Source: an uncultured Eubacterium sp. (lineage in GTDB: Bacteria; Bacillota; Clostridia; Lachnospirales; Lachnospiraceae). Taken from it: a stretch of DNA of 64,000 bases. The stretch is from contig CANDMI010000001.1 in NCBI GenBank assembly GCA_947385775.1, positions 124,001-188,000 on the forward strand, read 5' to 3'. The position numbers were made by a program, and so were the translations under genes. The notes under the pieces are model-generated. The model searched no databases. It was not told the DNA's origin and worked only from the letters and a program-made list of their open reading frames with translations. Below, piece by piece: positions 17,019 through 25,367 of the stretch (its first letter is position 1; every line of letters starts with the position of its first letter).

Positions 17019-18731
17019 TTACTCTACATCCTGGAGCGCTTTCCCATTTTCCTCCCCAGTCCGTATTTTTACGACTCTCGCTACGTGGAACACAAATATT
17101 TTCCCGTCTCCGATATGCCCAGTATAAAGCGTCTTTTTCGCCGTTTCGATAATCGAGTCCACCGGGATTTTGTTTACGACGACTTCGATCTTTACTTTCG
17201 GAAGCAGCGTCGCGTCCACTTCCACGCCGCGGTAATATTCGCCCGCGCCCTTTTGGATGCCGCAGCCCATAACCTGCGTCACGGTCATGCCGGTAACGCC
17301 AAGCTCATTCAGCGCATTTTTTAATTTGTCAAATTTCGACAGCTTCACAATGATCGCCACTTTGTACATGCCCGTGTCCGCAAGTCCCGCGTCATCCGCT
17401 TTTACTACCGGAACCGCCGCGTTCATCTGCGCCTGCGTCGCAAGAAGCGGATTGTCTTCACCCAAGTCCGTGTTTTCATTTACGTCCATTGCGCCCATTA
17501 CGTCATTGATCGCAAATCCGGAATAGGCGCTTGCAAGCCCGTGCTCATGGATATCCAGGCCGTCGATTTCGATTTCCGGCTCCACCCGAAGCCCCATTGT
17601 CGCTTTGATCGCCTGGAAAATAATGGTCATCATGACCGCTACCCACGCCGCGACCGCAAGCACGCCGATCGCCTGTACTCCAAGCATATGAAAACCGCCG
17701 CCGTAAAACAGCCCGCCGTCTGTCGCAAACAGCCCGGTCGCGATCGTGCCGAACATCCCGCACGCGCCATGCACAGAAATCGCGCCCACCGGGTCGTCTA
17801 TTTTTGCAACCTTGTCAAAAAATTCCACGCTTGCCACAACGATTACTCCAGCCGCCAGCCCTATAAAGAACGCTCCAAACGGGTCCACTACATCACAACC
17901 AGCCGTAATCGCAACCAGCCCCGCCAGGGAACCGTTCAGGCACATGGATACGTCCGGTTTTTTATAACGGATCCAGGTAACGATCAAAACCACGCAGGTG
18001 GAAACCGCCGCCGCAAGGTTCGTGTTCATAAAAATCAGGGAAGCGGATGCCATCGCTTCATCGGAGCTCATAGATACGGTCGAGCATCCGTTAAACCCAA
18101 ACCAGCAAAACCAGAGGATAAACACGCCCAGCGCCACCGCCGTCAGGTTATGCCCTGGGATCGCCCTTGGCTTTCCTTCTTTATCATATTTCCCGATACG
18201 AGGCCCCAGGGTCGCGGCGCCGATGCATGCCGCTATGCCGCCTACCATATGTACCGCGCAGGAACCCGCAAAATCATGGAAGCCAAGCTCTGACAGCCAG
18301 CCGCCGCCCCAAATCCAATGCCCGGAAATCGGATATACTACGAGTGAGATCAGCGCGCTGTATACGCAGTAAGAGCTAAATTTCGTCCGCTCCGCCATGG
18401 AGCCTGACACGATCGTCGCCGCCGTCGCGCAAAATACGGTCTGGAAAATGACATAACACCATTTTGGCAGCGTACCGAAATCATAGCTTCCTAATATAAA
18501 CGGGTCAAATCCCCCAATCAGCGCCCCGGAGCCGCCAAACATGATCCCAAACCCCACAAGCCAAAACGCCGGCGTGCCGATGCAAAAATCCATTAAGTTT
18601 TTCATTAATATATTCCCTGTGTTTTTCGCCCTGGTCAATCCCGCTTCACACAGGGAAAATCCCGCCTGCATAAAAAACACCATCGCTGCGCCAAGCAACG
18701 TCCAAAGAACATCTACCGATACATATTTCAT
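17019..18731 (-). CDS. amt: Ammonium transporter fused to a GlnB-like (P-II) domain
   Basis: This 570-residue protein starts MKYVSVDVLW; AAGGAGGAG precedes that ATG, and the 41 codons before it belong to the leader. Residues about 1-415 form the 11-helix Amt/Rh channel, with the signature AGFSLCEAGLTRAKNTGNI and the pore His motifs VHMVGGIAA and VHGACGMFGT. It imports ammonium. After a linker, residues about 460-570 form a P-II signal domain (YKVAIIVKLSKFDKLKNAL; the T-loop region keeps GYYR-like YYRGVEVDATLLPKV; then GDGKIFVF). P-II proteins normally plug Amt trimers in response to 2-oxoglutarate and ATP/ADP; here the gate is built in. Regulation by attenuation is suggested by the terminator in the leader (18855-18886). 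Confidence 0.93.
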   Translation of the reverse strand: MKYVSVDVLWTLLGAAMVFFMQAGFSLCEAGLTRAKNTGNILMKNLMDFCIGTPAFWLVGFGIMFGGSGALIGGFDPFILGSYDFGTLPKWCYVIFQTVFCATAATIVSGSMAERTKFSSYCVYSALISLVVYPISGHWIWGGGWLSELGFHDFAGSCAVHMVGGIAACIGAATLGPRIGKYDKEGKPRAIPGHNLTAVALGVFILWFCWFGFNGCSTVSMSSDEAMASASLIFMNTNLAAAVSTCVVLIVTWIRYKKPDVSMCLNGSLAGLVAITAGCDVVDPFGAFFIGLAAGVIVVASVEFFDKVAKIDDPVGAISVHGACGMFGTIATGLFATDGGLFYGGGFHMLGVQAIGVLAVAAWVAVMMTIIFQAIKATMGLRVEPEIEIDGLDIHEHGLASAYSGFAINDVMGAMDVNENTDLGEDNPLLATQAQMNAAVPVVKADDAGLADTGMYKVAIIVKLSKFDKLKNALNELGVTGMTVTQVMGCGIQKGAGEYYRGVEVDATLLPKVKIEVVVNKIPVDSIIETAKKTLYTGHIGDGKIFVFHVARVVKIRTGEENGKALQDVE

Positions 18732-18854
18732 ATTCGTTCTCCTCCTTAACCTCTTTCCTATGATCGCTTTCAAGCAACCGGGACAAAAGCCCCTTCGCCC
18801 AGGCCCGAAATGCAAAATCGCCGCTTGCGTTTTCCCTTCCGGCTTCCTGAGCAT

Positions 18855-18886
18855 AAAAAAAGGCGCTGAGAATCACTCTCAGCACC
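18855..18886 (-). terminator. Intrinsic terminator inside the amt leader (attenuator candidate)
   Basis: On the minus strand GGTGCTGAGA (18886-18877) pairs with TCTCAGCGCC across a 5-base loop, followed by seven T. It starts about 10 bases after the predicted transcription start at 18896 and lies 124 bases before the amt ATG, so it separates the promoter from the gene. I do not see the paired hexaloop stems of ANTAR targets. Confidence 0.75.
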
Positions 18887-18902
18887 TTCGCTTGATGGGA
18901 AA

Positions 18903-18931
18903 AGTATAGCAGTATTTCCGTTTGCTGTCAA
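18903..18931 (-). promoter_or_regulatory. Sigma-A promoter for amt
   Basis: TTGACA (18931-18926), a 17-base spacer and TATACT (18908-18903) on the minus strand give a near-consensus promoter; the predicted start is at 18896. Confidence 0.85.
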
Positions 18932-19023
18932 TTTTCATTTTTATTCAATTTTCATAAATTATTGCCTGGATTTTGTGCATATTATACAATTTCTAACTCA
19001 ACATACCATCCGCTTAGTTCATG

Positions 19024-19485
19024 TTAAAATATCGACTCACACATAATATGCAATTTTCCTTTCGAATCCTTGATTATAAGATTCCTTACCATGCTCTCAT
19101 CATCTGGTATTGTTATATTTAATTTGTGATTTTTATCATCTATTTCATAAATTAGCCCATTAAACATTGTCGCGCTAAGTATCAGCTGAAACGGAACATT
19201 CTCCAAATCTTTACATGCTATAATATGCATACTGGAAAATACAAGCTCGCCTATCGAAATGCCTCTTACTTCATATAAATTTCCACTTGTTTTTCCGCCA
19301 AATCCACCAAAAATAACATTATTTTTTACACATTTTCCTCCCAGAATATAAAGCATCCTTTCATCCGCAGTCCATACCGGAAAAAAAGCCCCCGTATCCA
19401 GTAAAGCATCAAAATAATGCCATGGCTTTAACTGAATAACCGGTCTCTGATATCGGCTGTTTAAATTTAACATGAATTGTCTCAT
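19024..19485 (-). CDS. Retropepsin-like aspartic protease domain protein
   Basis: This 153-residue protein carries FDALLDTGAFFPVW, the Asp-Thr-Gly loop of single-domain retroviral-type aspartic proteases. A later hydrophobic-Gly element (GNLYEVRGISIGELVF, then LSATMFNGLIYEID) matches the usual second half of the fold. Such enzymes act as homodimers. No signal peptide or membrane segment is seen, so it is cytoplasmic. Its start overlaps the stop of the 80-residue gene (ATGA at 19482-19485), so the two are translationally coupled. Retropepsin-like families occur widely in Lachnospiraceae in such pairs, without known substrates. Confidence 0.65.
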   Translation of the reverse strand: MRQFMLNLNSRYQRPVIQLKPWHYFDALLDTGAFFPVWTADERMLYILGGKCVKNNVIFGGFGGKTSGNLYEVRGISIGELVFSSMHIIACKDLENVPFQLILSATMFNGLIYEIDDKNHKLNITIPDDESMVRNLIIKDSKGKLHIMCESIF

Positions 19486-19724
19486 CCAAAATACCCCGCT
19501 ATCCCTAATTGAAAAATATTATCCGGCGTTGTATATCTGGCTAAAATCTTACCATGCGTCTGCACCTGCATCATTGTCAGCTCGTTTTTAGACTTATCCG
19601 TATACTTCACAATCGCTGTTTTAATCGTAGCGTCATTATCCGGTTCATATTCCACATCTGTCAATCCAACCCATTGATCTGGATATTTTTCTTGAATCTC
19701 TTCCCATGTCAATTTTTCTTCCAT
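19482..19724 (-). CDS. Conserved hypothetical protein, partner of the retropepsin-like gene
   Basis: 80 residues starting MEEKLTWEEIQEKYPDQWVG. The opening LTWEEIQEKYPDQWV element and the TIKTAIVKYTDK strand recall small proteins that occur beside retropepsin-like genes in gut Firmicutes. The fold is probably a small alpha/beta domain. No catalytic motif is visible. GGAAAGTGTCGCT precedes the ATG. It could be an inhibitor, substrate or chaperone of the coupled protease-like protein; that is only inference from the overlap. Confidence 0.7.
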   Translation of the reverse strand: MEEKLTWEEIQEKYPDQWVGLTDVEYEPDNDATIKTAIVKYTDKSKNELTMMQVQTHGKILARYTTPDNIFQLGIAGYFG

Positions 19725-19866
19725 AGCGACACTTTCCTCACATTTTTAATTATTCTGCCACTCTTTCTGCCAGCCAAACAATATTCCGCCATTCTATGTT
19801 CCAATAAACCTCCCGTAGCGACTCCACCCTCATTTACAATCAGACTCTATTCTATCTATTCCACAT

Positions 19867-20040
19867 CTATTCTACAAGAGGCAGTTTTTGATATAGCTTC
19901 CGTTTAATCGCCGCCTCTTCTATATCTAATTGCTCCATTACAGCTTCCAGCCCTCCCCGGGTCGCTTCCCTTCGTATCCTTTCCACCAATTCTAACTTAT
20001 CAAACAAATTACAATTCAATTCTTTTTCGTTTATCGGCAT
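19867..20040 (-). CDS. Small hypothetical helical protein
   Basis: 57 residues starting MPINEKELNCNLFDKLE; AAAGGAG lies 8 bases before this ATG, so I prefer it to the start six codons upstream. The chain is charged and helical (LVERIRREATRGGLEAVMEQL, shown here only as key residues Arg/Glu-rich), with no membrane segment or metal motif. About 140 bases separate it from the two downstream genes, so membership in one operon with them is uncertain. Confidence 0.5.
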   Translation of the reverse strand: MPINEKELNCNLFDKLELVERIRREATRGGLEAVMEQLDIEEAAIKRKLYQKLPLVE

Positions 20041-20165
20041 ATTTTTTACTCCTTTCAAAAAGGTATTGCGTTTTTATTGTAGCAAAATTTTTATTACATG
20101 AAAACTATAATATGGAATTTTCATTTTAATATAATGAAACTAAATAAGGAAAAATAAAAGGAATA

Positions 20166-20194
20166 TTGTCGTTTTGAAAAAGATGTGCTATAAT
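20166..20194 (+). promoter_or_regulatory. Promoter of the RNA candidate
   Basis: TTGTCG (20166-20171), a 17-base spacer and a perfect TATAAT (20189-20194). The predicted start near 20201 is only a few bases before the closing stem of the RNA. Confidence 0.7.
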
Positions 20195-20200
20195 CCATAT

Positions 20201-20340
20201 ACGGAGCAGTCGCGTTACAACGCAATTTCCTGATTGCGCTGCTTGCCTATATAGATAGGACAAACAAGCGAAAATAAATAAGCCTACCTTGTCAACTTAG
20301 CCGGTTACAAATAGGTTGCCATAATCGACTGCTCCCTTAT
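20201..20340 (+). ncRNA. Candidate structured non-coding RNA (three hairpins in a closing stem)
   Basis: A perfect 10-bp closing helix joins GGAGCAGTCG (20203-20212) to CGACTGCTCC (20326-20335). Inside it lie CGCAAT/ATTGCG (20221-20226 with 20233-20238), GCTTG-CCTAT with ATAGG-bulge-CAAGC (20241-20250 with 20255-20269), and a weaker hairpin from CCTACCTTGT to ACAAATAGG (20283-20315). There is no open frame, and a promoter is placed to start transcription at the closing stem. A T-rich run after the stem is weak. The cloverleaf is unlike 6S, SRP or tmRNA, and I cannot name the family. DUF4250 lies 120 bases downstream, so a leader role is possible. Confidence 0.5.
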
Positions 20341-20462
20341 TAACTTTTAATATACCATATATCACAGCCGTTTTCAAGCCTGTTTTTGTTTTCAGCATTG
20401 ATTTTACGTTACAGTTCAACTTTGGCTTCACTTAAACGTTTTAAAGAAATGGAGGCGTTACC

Positions 20463-20642
20463 ATGCCACAGCTCCCAAACGACCCGGTCATATTGTTAAG
20501 CTACCTTAACACGCAGCTGCGGGACAACTATCCTTCCCTGGAGGAATTATGCCGCAGCCTGAATTTAAACCAGGAAGAGCTTTGCAAAAAGCTGGCTTGC
20601 ATCGATTACTCTTATTGTCCTGACGCAAACCAGTTTCAATAA
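20463..20642 (+). CDS. DUF4250 domain protein
   Basis: 59 residues starting MPQLPNDPVILLSYLNTQLR and containing the family core PSLEELCRSLNLNQEEL and a terminal YCPDANQFQ. DUF4250 proteins are about this length across Clostridia and have no known function; the pattern suggests a small helix-turn-helix-like fold. GGAGG precedes the ATG by 6-7 bases. It follows the structured RNA candidate on the same strand. Confidence 0.85.
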   Translation: MPQLPNDPVILLSYLNTQLRDNYPSLEELCRSLNLNQEELCKKLACIDYSYCPDANQFQ

Positions 20643-20728
20643 AGCAAACCGCCCGCGGCAGCTTTGTGAAACCTAAAACTGTTACGGACGGTAATTTTGA
20701 TTTTATTTTATGTTTTTATTTTATGTTT

Positions 20729-21379
20729 TTATTTCATGATCTCCAGCATCCGCTTCGTATTTTCTTCGATATCTCCATGAAATACCGCGCTGCCTGCGAC
20801 AATGACATTCGCCCCGGCGCCAAGCGCCCGCTCTAGCGTCTTAAAGTTTATGCCGCCGTCCACTTCGATATCCGTTTTCAGCCCTCTGCTTTGGATGATC
20901 TCTTTTAAATCCCGCACTTTATCTAACGTATACGGCACCAACGCCTGTCCGCCCAGCCCCGGATTGACGGTCATAATAAGCGCCATATCGATCCGCGGCA
21001 GTATATATGTAAGCTGCGAGATCGGAGTCGCCGGATTCAGCGCGACTCCAGCCAGCAGGTCGCGCTCTTTGATCAGATCCACCGCATGATTTAAATCCCT
21101 GCAAGCTTCCGCGTGCACGGTAATGATGTCCGCGCCGCAGTCCGCTACATCCGGGATATAGCGCGCCGGGTCTTCCACCATTAAATGCACATCCATCATC
21201 AGATTGGTTTTCTTGCGCACGGATTCAAGCACCGGCATCCCGAATGAAATATTCGGCACAAACCAGCCGTCCATCACGTCACAGTGAAGGTACTGCGCGC
21301 CCGCCTGCTCCACCAGCGCGATCTGCCTGCCTAAATCGGTAAAATCCGCCGCCAAAATCGATGGCGATAAACAATTCAT
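20729..21379 (-). CDS. rpe: Ribulose-phosphate 3-epimerase
   Basis: This 216-residue TIM barrel interconverts ribulose-5-phosphate and xylulose-5-phosphate. Signatures are SPSILAADF at the N-terminus, HCDVMDGWFVPNISFG with metal and catalytic residues, VDVHLMV-type MDVHLMVEDP, VNPGLGGQ and EVDGGINFKT with the second catalytic Asp. Length is normal. It is the last gene of the proC-leuA-membrane protein-rpe series, starting 27 bases after the small membrane protein gene. Confidence 0.95.
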   Translation of the reverse strand: MNCLSPSILAADFTDLGRQIALVEQAGAQYLHCDVMDGWFVPNISFGMPVLESVRKKTNLMMDVHLMVEDPARYIPDVADCGADIITVHAEACRDLNHAVDLIKERDLLAGVALNPATPISQLTYILPRIDMALIMTVNPGLGGQALVPYTLDKVRDLKEIIQSRGLKTDIEVDGGINFKTLERALGAGANVIVAGSAVFHGDIEENTKRMLEIMK

Positions 21380-21406
21380 AAAATCAGCCTCCCCTTACAG
21401 CTGGCC

Positions 21407-21703
21407 TTAGCCAACATCCAACATACATTTTATCATATACCCGATCGTCCAGATCAGCCCGCCGATGGTCAGGGCAAGCCAGCATTCCGCAAACGTAAGT
21501 ATCACAAGCCCGACCGTCAGCCGCCCTTCCTTGCAGGCCACAAGCAGGCCAAACAGCGACGGCAGAAACATCCTCCATATCCCGATATAAAACCCCAGCG
21601 TCGAGCCTGCCAAGACGCTTAGCCATCCCGCCGCTTTTTTGATCCTTCCAGGCGACCCCGTATCCTGCGCCACGGGCTTTTTGCCCCGTTTCCCATTATC
21701 CAT
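21407..21703 (-). CDS. Small integral membrane protein, unknown
   Basis: 98 residues: a basic N-terminus (MDNGKRGKKPVAQ), then three hydrophobic stretches (AAGWLSVLAGSTLGFYIGIW, FLPSLFGLLVA, LTVGLVILTFAECWLALTIG), so two to four spans. No family is recognised. It begins 6 bases after the leuA stop and is followed closely by rpe, so it is co-transcribed with them. An overlapping frame (21384-21626) is a shadow. Confidence 0.65.
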   Translation of the reverse strand: MDNGKRGKKPVAQDTGSPGRIKKAAGWLSVLAGSTLGFYIGIWRMFLPSLFGLLVACKEGRLTVGLVILTFAECWLALTIGGLIWTIGYMIKCMLDVG

Positions 21704-21709
21704 AGGTTT

Positions 21710-23368
21710 TTATTCCATACTCCTGTTCATAGCTGCAACCAGCGCGTCAATCGACGCACGGATAATGTCCGGGTCTATGCCGATCCCAAAGTACAGCTGA
21801 TTGTCCTCTCCTTTAATGCCCACATACGCGATCGCGCTTGAATCCGAGCCGTCCTCCAGCGCATGCTCCTCATAGCAGATGATCTCGCACGGCTTTTCAA
21901 AAAATTCCGCGAACGTGTTGCTGACCGCGTTTAACCGCCCGTTTCCCGTGCTTTCGGCGATGTTCTTTTTCCCGTTTTGAATGATATTAATGGTCGCCGT
22001 AATCCCGTCCTCCTGGCGGAAATGGCAGCCTCTCACTTCAAATACCGGGGTGTGGTCTTTATAGCGTCCGATAAAGATATCGTAAATTTCCTGCGGCGAA
22101 AGTTCGGAATGCTCTTTATCCGAAACGTCTTTTACCGCATAGCCCAGATCCTCGCGCATCTTGTACGGGATTTTCAAGCCAAAGTTTTGCTCCAGCACGT
22201 ACGCCACGCCGCCTTTTCCGGACTGGCTGTTTATGCGGATCACATCGCTGTCGTAGGTGCGCCCGACATCCTCCGGGTTGATCGGCAGGTACGGAACCGT
22301 CCAATGATCCGGGTCTTTCATCTCACGGTACTTCATGCCTTTTGCGATCGCATCCTGATGGGAGCCGGAAAAGGCCGCAAACACAAGCTTCCCGCAATAC
22401 GGATGCCGCATGTGGATGTCCATTTGCGTCAGCCGCTCGTAAGCGCCCGCGATGCTTGGCATATCGGATAAATCCAGCTTTGGATCGATGCCCTGGGCGT
22501 ACATGTTCATCGCCAGCACGACGATATCCACATTTCCGGTGCGCTCCCCGTTTCCAAACAGCGTGCCCTCGATCCGGTCCGCCCCCGCTAAAAGCCCCAT
22601 TTCCGCGTCACTCACGCCGCATCCCCTGTCGTTATGCGGATGCAGGGATAAAATAATGGCGTCCCGGTTGTGCAGATGCTTGCTGACGTACTCGATCTGG
22701 CTGGCAAACACATGCGGCATGGACATTTCCACCGTCGCCGGGATATTAATGTAAACCTTATGCTCCGGCTTCGGGTTCCATACATCGATCACGGCGTTGC
22801 ACACCTCCACCGCATAGTCCACCTCTGTGCCGGTAAAGCTCTCCGGGCTGTATTCAAATGAAATGTTCCCTTCCGCCTCTGCCGCCAGTTCCATCAGAAG
22901 CTTTGCGCCGTCGATCGCGATCTGCTTGATCTCTTCTTTATTTTTATGAAACACCTGTTCCCGCTGGGCAAGGGACGTGGAATTGTATACATGTACAATG
23001 ACATTCGGCGCGCCCTTTACCGCCTCAAAGGTCTTTCGGATAATATGCTCTCTGGCCTGGGTCAGCACCTGGATTGTTACGTCGTCCGGTATCATGTTTT
23101 TTTCGATTAAAGTGCGCACAAGCTTATACTCTGTCTCCGAAGCTGCCGGAAAGCCCACCTCGATTTCTTTAAACCCTAATTTTAACAGCAGTTTAAAAAA
23201 TTCCAGTTTTTCATCCAATCCCATCGGCTCGATCAGAGCCTGGTTGCCGTCGCGCAGATCCACGCTGCACCAGATCGGCGCCTGATCCACATACTCTTTT
23301 TTCGCCCAGTCCAGGCATTCTTCGGGCGGCATAAAATAATTTCTCTGATATTGCTTATAGTTAAACAT
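21710..23368 (-). CDS. leuA: 2-isopropylmalate synthase
   Basis: This 552-residue enzyme condenses acetyl-CoA with 2-oxoisovalerate, the first step of leucine synthesis. Seen are WCSVDLRDGNQALIEP (metal Asp and substrate Arg), the metal HxH motif LSLHPHNDRGCG, and a C-terminal LeuA regulatory domain (GNGRLNAVSNTFAEFF, GSDSSAIAYVGI). The length and the N-terminal extension FMPPEECLDWAKKEYVDQAP match the long alpha-IPMS type. It begins 24 bases after proC. I see no T-box or leader peptide before it, so control by the shared promoter is likely. Confidence 0.95.
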   Translation of the reverse strand: MFNYKQYQRNYFMPPEECLDWAKKEYVDQAPIWCSVDLRDGNQALIEPMGLDEKLEFFKLLLKLGFKEIEVGFPAASETEYKLVRTLIEKNMIPDDVTIQVLTQAREHIIRKTFEAVKGAPNVIVHVYNSTSLAQREQVFHKNKEEIKQIAIDGAKLLMELAAEAEGNISFEYSPESFTGTEVDYAVEVCNAVIDVWNPKPEHKVYINIPATVEMSMPHVFASQIEYVSKHLHNRDAIILSLHPHNDRGCGVSDAEMGLLAGADRIEGTLFGNGERTGNVDIVVLAMNMYAQGIDPKLDLSDMPSIAGAYERLTQMDIHMRHPYCGKLVFAAFSGSHQDAIAKGMKYREMKDPDHWTVPYLPINPEDVGRTYDSDVIRINSQSGKGGVAYVLEQNFGLKIPYKMREDLGYAVKDVSDKEHSELSPQEIYDIFIGRYKDHTPVFEVRGCHFRQEDGITATINIIQNGKKNIAESTGNGRLNAVSNTFAEFFEKPCEIICYEEHALEDGSDSSAIAYVGIKGEDNQLYFGIGIDPDIIRASIDALVAAMNRSME

Positions 23369-23391
23369 TTTTTACCTCCATAAAAATGTGT

Positions 23392-24186
23392 TTACATGCC
23401 TCTTGATTTTTTGACGCAGGATCGCATCGCTTCAAAGACGCTGCTGCGAAGCCCTTTTTCTTCTAATACGCGAACGGCCTCTATCGTCGTTCCGCCAGGA
23501 GAGCATACCATATCCTTTAGCGCCCCTGGGTGCATTCCGGTCTCCAATACCATCTTCGCGCTGCCAAGCACAGCCTGGGACGCAAATTTATAAGCTTTGT
23601 CCCTGGGCATTCCATCTAAGACGGCGGCGTCCGCCATTGCCTCTATAAATAAAAACACATATGCCGGGGAGCTGCCGCTTACGGCGGTCACGACATCCAT
23701 CAGCTGCTCGCAAACTTCCTCCGCCTGCCCAAAGCAGCCGCATATATTGGCGATCTCATGCCGTTCCTGCTCCGTGACCTGCTCTCCTACGCAGTAAGCG
23801 GTCATGCCCTCTTTTACCATAGCAGGGGTGTTTGGCATGGTGCGCACAAGCTTTACCGGCTTTCCGAACATGCCGTCCAGCCATTCTAGCGTCCGCCCCG
23901 GCGCGATCGACACAAATATCTGGCGTTCATCCGCCACATCCCGGATTTCTGTGATCACCTGTTCATAATACTGCGGTTTCACCGCCAAAAAAATTATATC
24001 CGCAAATTCCACAACCGCCTGGTTTGAATCCGCAAGCTGAATTTTTAATTCATTTTCGATTTTCTGCCTGGTCGCCGCGCTGTTTGCGGAAGCGATCAAT
24101 TCCCCAGGACGCAGCATTCCGGATTCCAGGATGCCCTTGACCATCGCCGTCCCCATATTCCCGCATCCTATAAAACCTATTTTCAT
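23392..24186 (-). CDS. proC: Pyrroline-5-carboxylate reductase
   Basis: This 264-residue enzyme carries out the last step of proline synthesis. The start MKIGFIGCGNMG at 24186 is chosen because it begins the NAD(P) fold directly and has an AGGTGG site; the frame's upstream extension overlaps the promoter. GCGNMGTAM is the dinucleotide loop; LVRTMPNTPAMVKEGMTA and the C-terminal PGGTTIEAVRVLEE are family signatures. First gene of the proC-leuA-rpe series. Confidence 0.95.
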   Translation of the reverse strand: MKIGFIGCGNMGTAMVKGILESGMLRPGELIASANSAATRQKIENELKIQLADSNQAVVEFADIIFLAVKPQYYEQVITEIRDVADERQIFVSIAPGRTLEWLDGMFGKPVKLVRTMPNTPAMVKEGMTAYCVGEQVTEQERHEIANICGCFGQAEEVCEQLMDVVTAVSGSSPAYVFLFIEAMADAAVLDGMPRDKAYKFASQAVLGSAKMVLETGMHPGALKDMVCSPGGTTIEAVRVLEEKGLRSSVFEAMRSCVKKSRGM

Positions 24187-24249
24187 AATATGTGTTCCAC
24201 CTTTCCACAATTCAGACATATGTAGCGCTTCGTTACAAGCGTATTTTTT

Positions 24250-24258
24250 ATTATAACA
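24250..24258 (-). promoter_or_regulatory. Extended -10 promoter for proC
   Basis: On the minus strand TGTTATAAT (24258-24250) is an extended -10; the -35 region 17 bases upstream (TAGCCA) is poor, as is usual for this class. It lies about 65 bases before the proC ATG. Confidence 0.6.
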
Positions 24259-24308
24259 CGAAATGTTGGCGATGGCTAGATTTCTGGGTGAAATTTCTTT
24301 TGGGATTG

Positions 24309-24337
24309 TTGCCAAAAACGCTGTTTCGGTTTATAAT
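24309..24337 (+). promoter_or_regulatory. Promoter for the DUF1113-like membrane protein gene
   Basis: TTGCCA (24309-24314), a 17-base spacer and TATAAT (24332-24337). The leader then contains a hairpin, TTACAGT with ACTGTAA (24384-24406 region), before the ATG at 24422. Confidence 0.75.
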
Positions 24338-24421
24338 CATACAAGTCGCACTTCAAACCAAGCAGTTACGAAGTTACAGTTCCGCATTCAGCTTTACTGT
24401 AACGTTATGAAAGGGTCGCGT

Positions 24422-25288
24422 ATGCATTTTACTACAATTTTTATCTGGTTTATGTTATATAGTATCCTTGGGTGGATCTTTGAAACTATCTATTGCAGCA
24501 TTAAAGGGTTAAAATGGGACAACCGCGGTATGCTGATCGGGCCTTATTGCCCGATTTACGGCGTTGGGGCAGTCGCGGATGTGCTGCTTTGCGGAAATAT
24601 GGACAGCGCGCCGGCGATCTTTTTTAGCTGTATGCTTGGCTCCGCTGTAATGGAATATACGACCTCCTATGTTACGGAGCATTTGTTCCATGCGGTCTGG
24701 TGGGATTACAGCCGCCTGCCGTTCAACTTAAACGGACGCATCTGCCTTGGGTGCTCCCTTGGATTTGGCGTGGCGGGGCTTGCCGTGCATTATGGCATCC
24801 ACCCGGTTATCATATGCATCACAGAGCCAATCCCGCTGGACGCGCAGGAAGCCATCAGCCTGCTTTTGATGTTTGTGTTTGCCGCCGACTGCGCATTAAC
24901 GGCGGACTCCCTTGCGGCGATCAATGTAAAGCTGGCGGCTACTTTAACGGCGATCGATTCCCAGATTGCGGAAAAATACGACAACTTTATCGCCAATACC
25001 AGGCAAAATCTGTCAGAAGGGCTTGGCACGCTTAAGGAAAAGCTTACCCCGGAATCTACTGGCGACGCTTCCAGTAAGACCGGCTCCAAAGCTTCTATTT
25101 TGATCACGATGGAGGAATACCGCGAACGCCGGACGCATGAAGAGGTGAAAAAGACGCTTTCCACTATGAGCTGGGCGCAGATCCGCGCGCTGCGCTCTAC
25201 CGTTTCCTTCCGCAGGAGCAGATACAGCGAAATCGGAAGCAAAATGAAGCATGCGCTTTCTTTTCATAAGAAAAAGGACGATAACTAA
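24422..25288 (+). CDS. DUF1113 family membrane protein (putative ABC transporter permease)
   Basis: 288 residues; the start MHFTTIFIWF has AAAGGG 7 bases upstream and begins the first helix directly. The family core is seen as YSILGWIFETIYCSIK, NRGMLIGPYCPIYGVGAV and YTTSYVTEHLFHAVWWDYS, with about five membrane helices in the first 190 residues. The rest is a charged cytoplasmic tail of about 100 residues. Databases call this family a putative ABC transporter permease, but no ATPase is adjacent and transport has not been shown. Upstream is a divergent promoter pair shared with proC. Confidence 0.85.
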   Translation: MHFTTIFIWFMLYSILGWIFETIYCSIKGLKWDNRGMLIGPYCPIYGVGAVADVLLCGNMDSAPAIFFSCMLGSAVMEYTTSYVTEHLFHAVWWDYSRLPFNLNGRICLGCSLGFGVAGLAVHYGIHPVIICITEPIPLDAQEAISLLLMFVFAADCALTADSLAAINVKLAATLTAIDSQIAEKYDNFIANTRQNLSEGLGTLKEKLTPESTGDASSKTGSKASILITMEEYRERRTHEEVKKTLSTMSWAQIRALRSTVSFRRSRYSEIGSKMKHALSFHKKKDDN

Positions 25289-25367
25289 CGAGCCACGCCG
25301 TAAAGTCGCATGAGTCATATCCATCTTTTGTTAAATCAATAAAGAATCAATAAAGGAGTGAAAACAT

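Noticed and set aside
18732..18854. N-terminal extension of the ammonium transporter frame
   Set aside because: It covers the leader just after the terminator's T run, has no ribosome site, and the real start at 18731 follows AAGGAGGAG and begins the first helix.
20201..20340. 6S RNA, SRP RNA or tmRNA
   Set aside because: The cloverleaf layout lacks the long rod and bubble of 6S, the GGAAG tetraloop region of SRP RNA and any tag frame.
23369..23391. Leucine attenuator or T-box before leuA
   Set aside because: Only 23 bases separate proC and leuA; there is no room for either.
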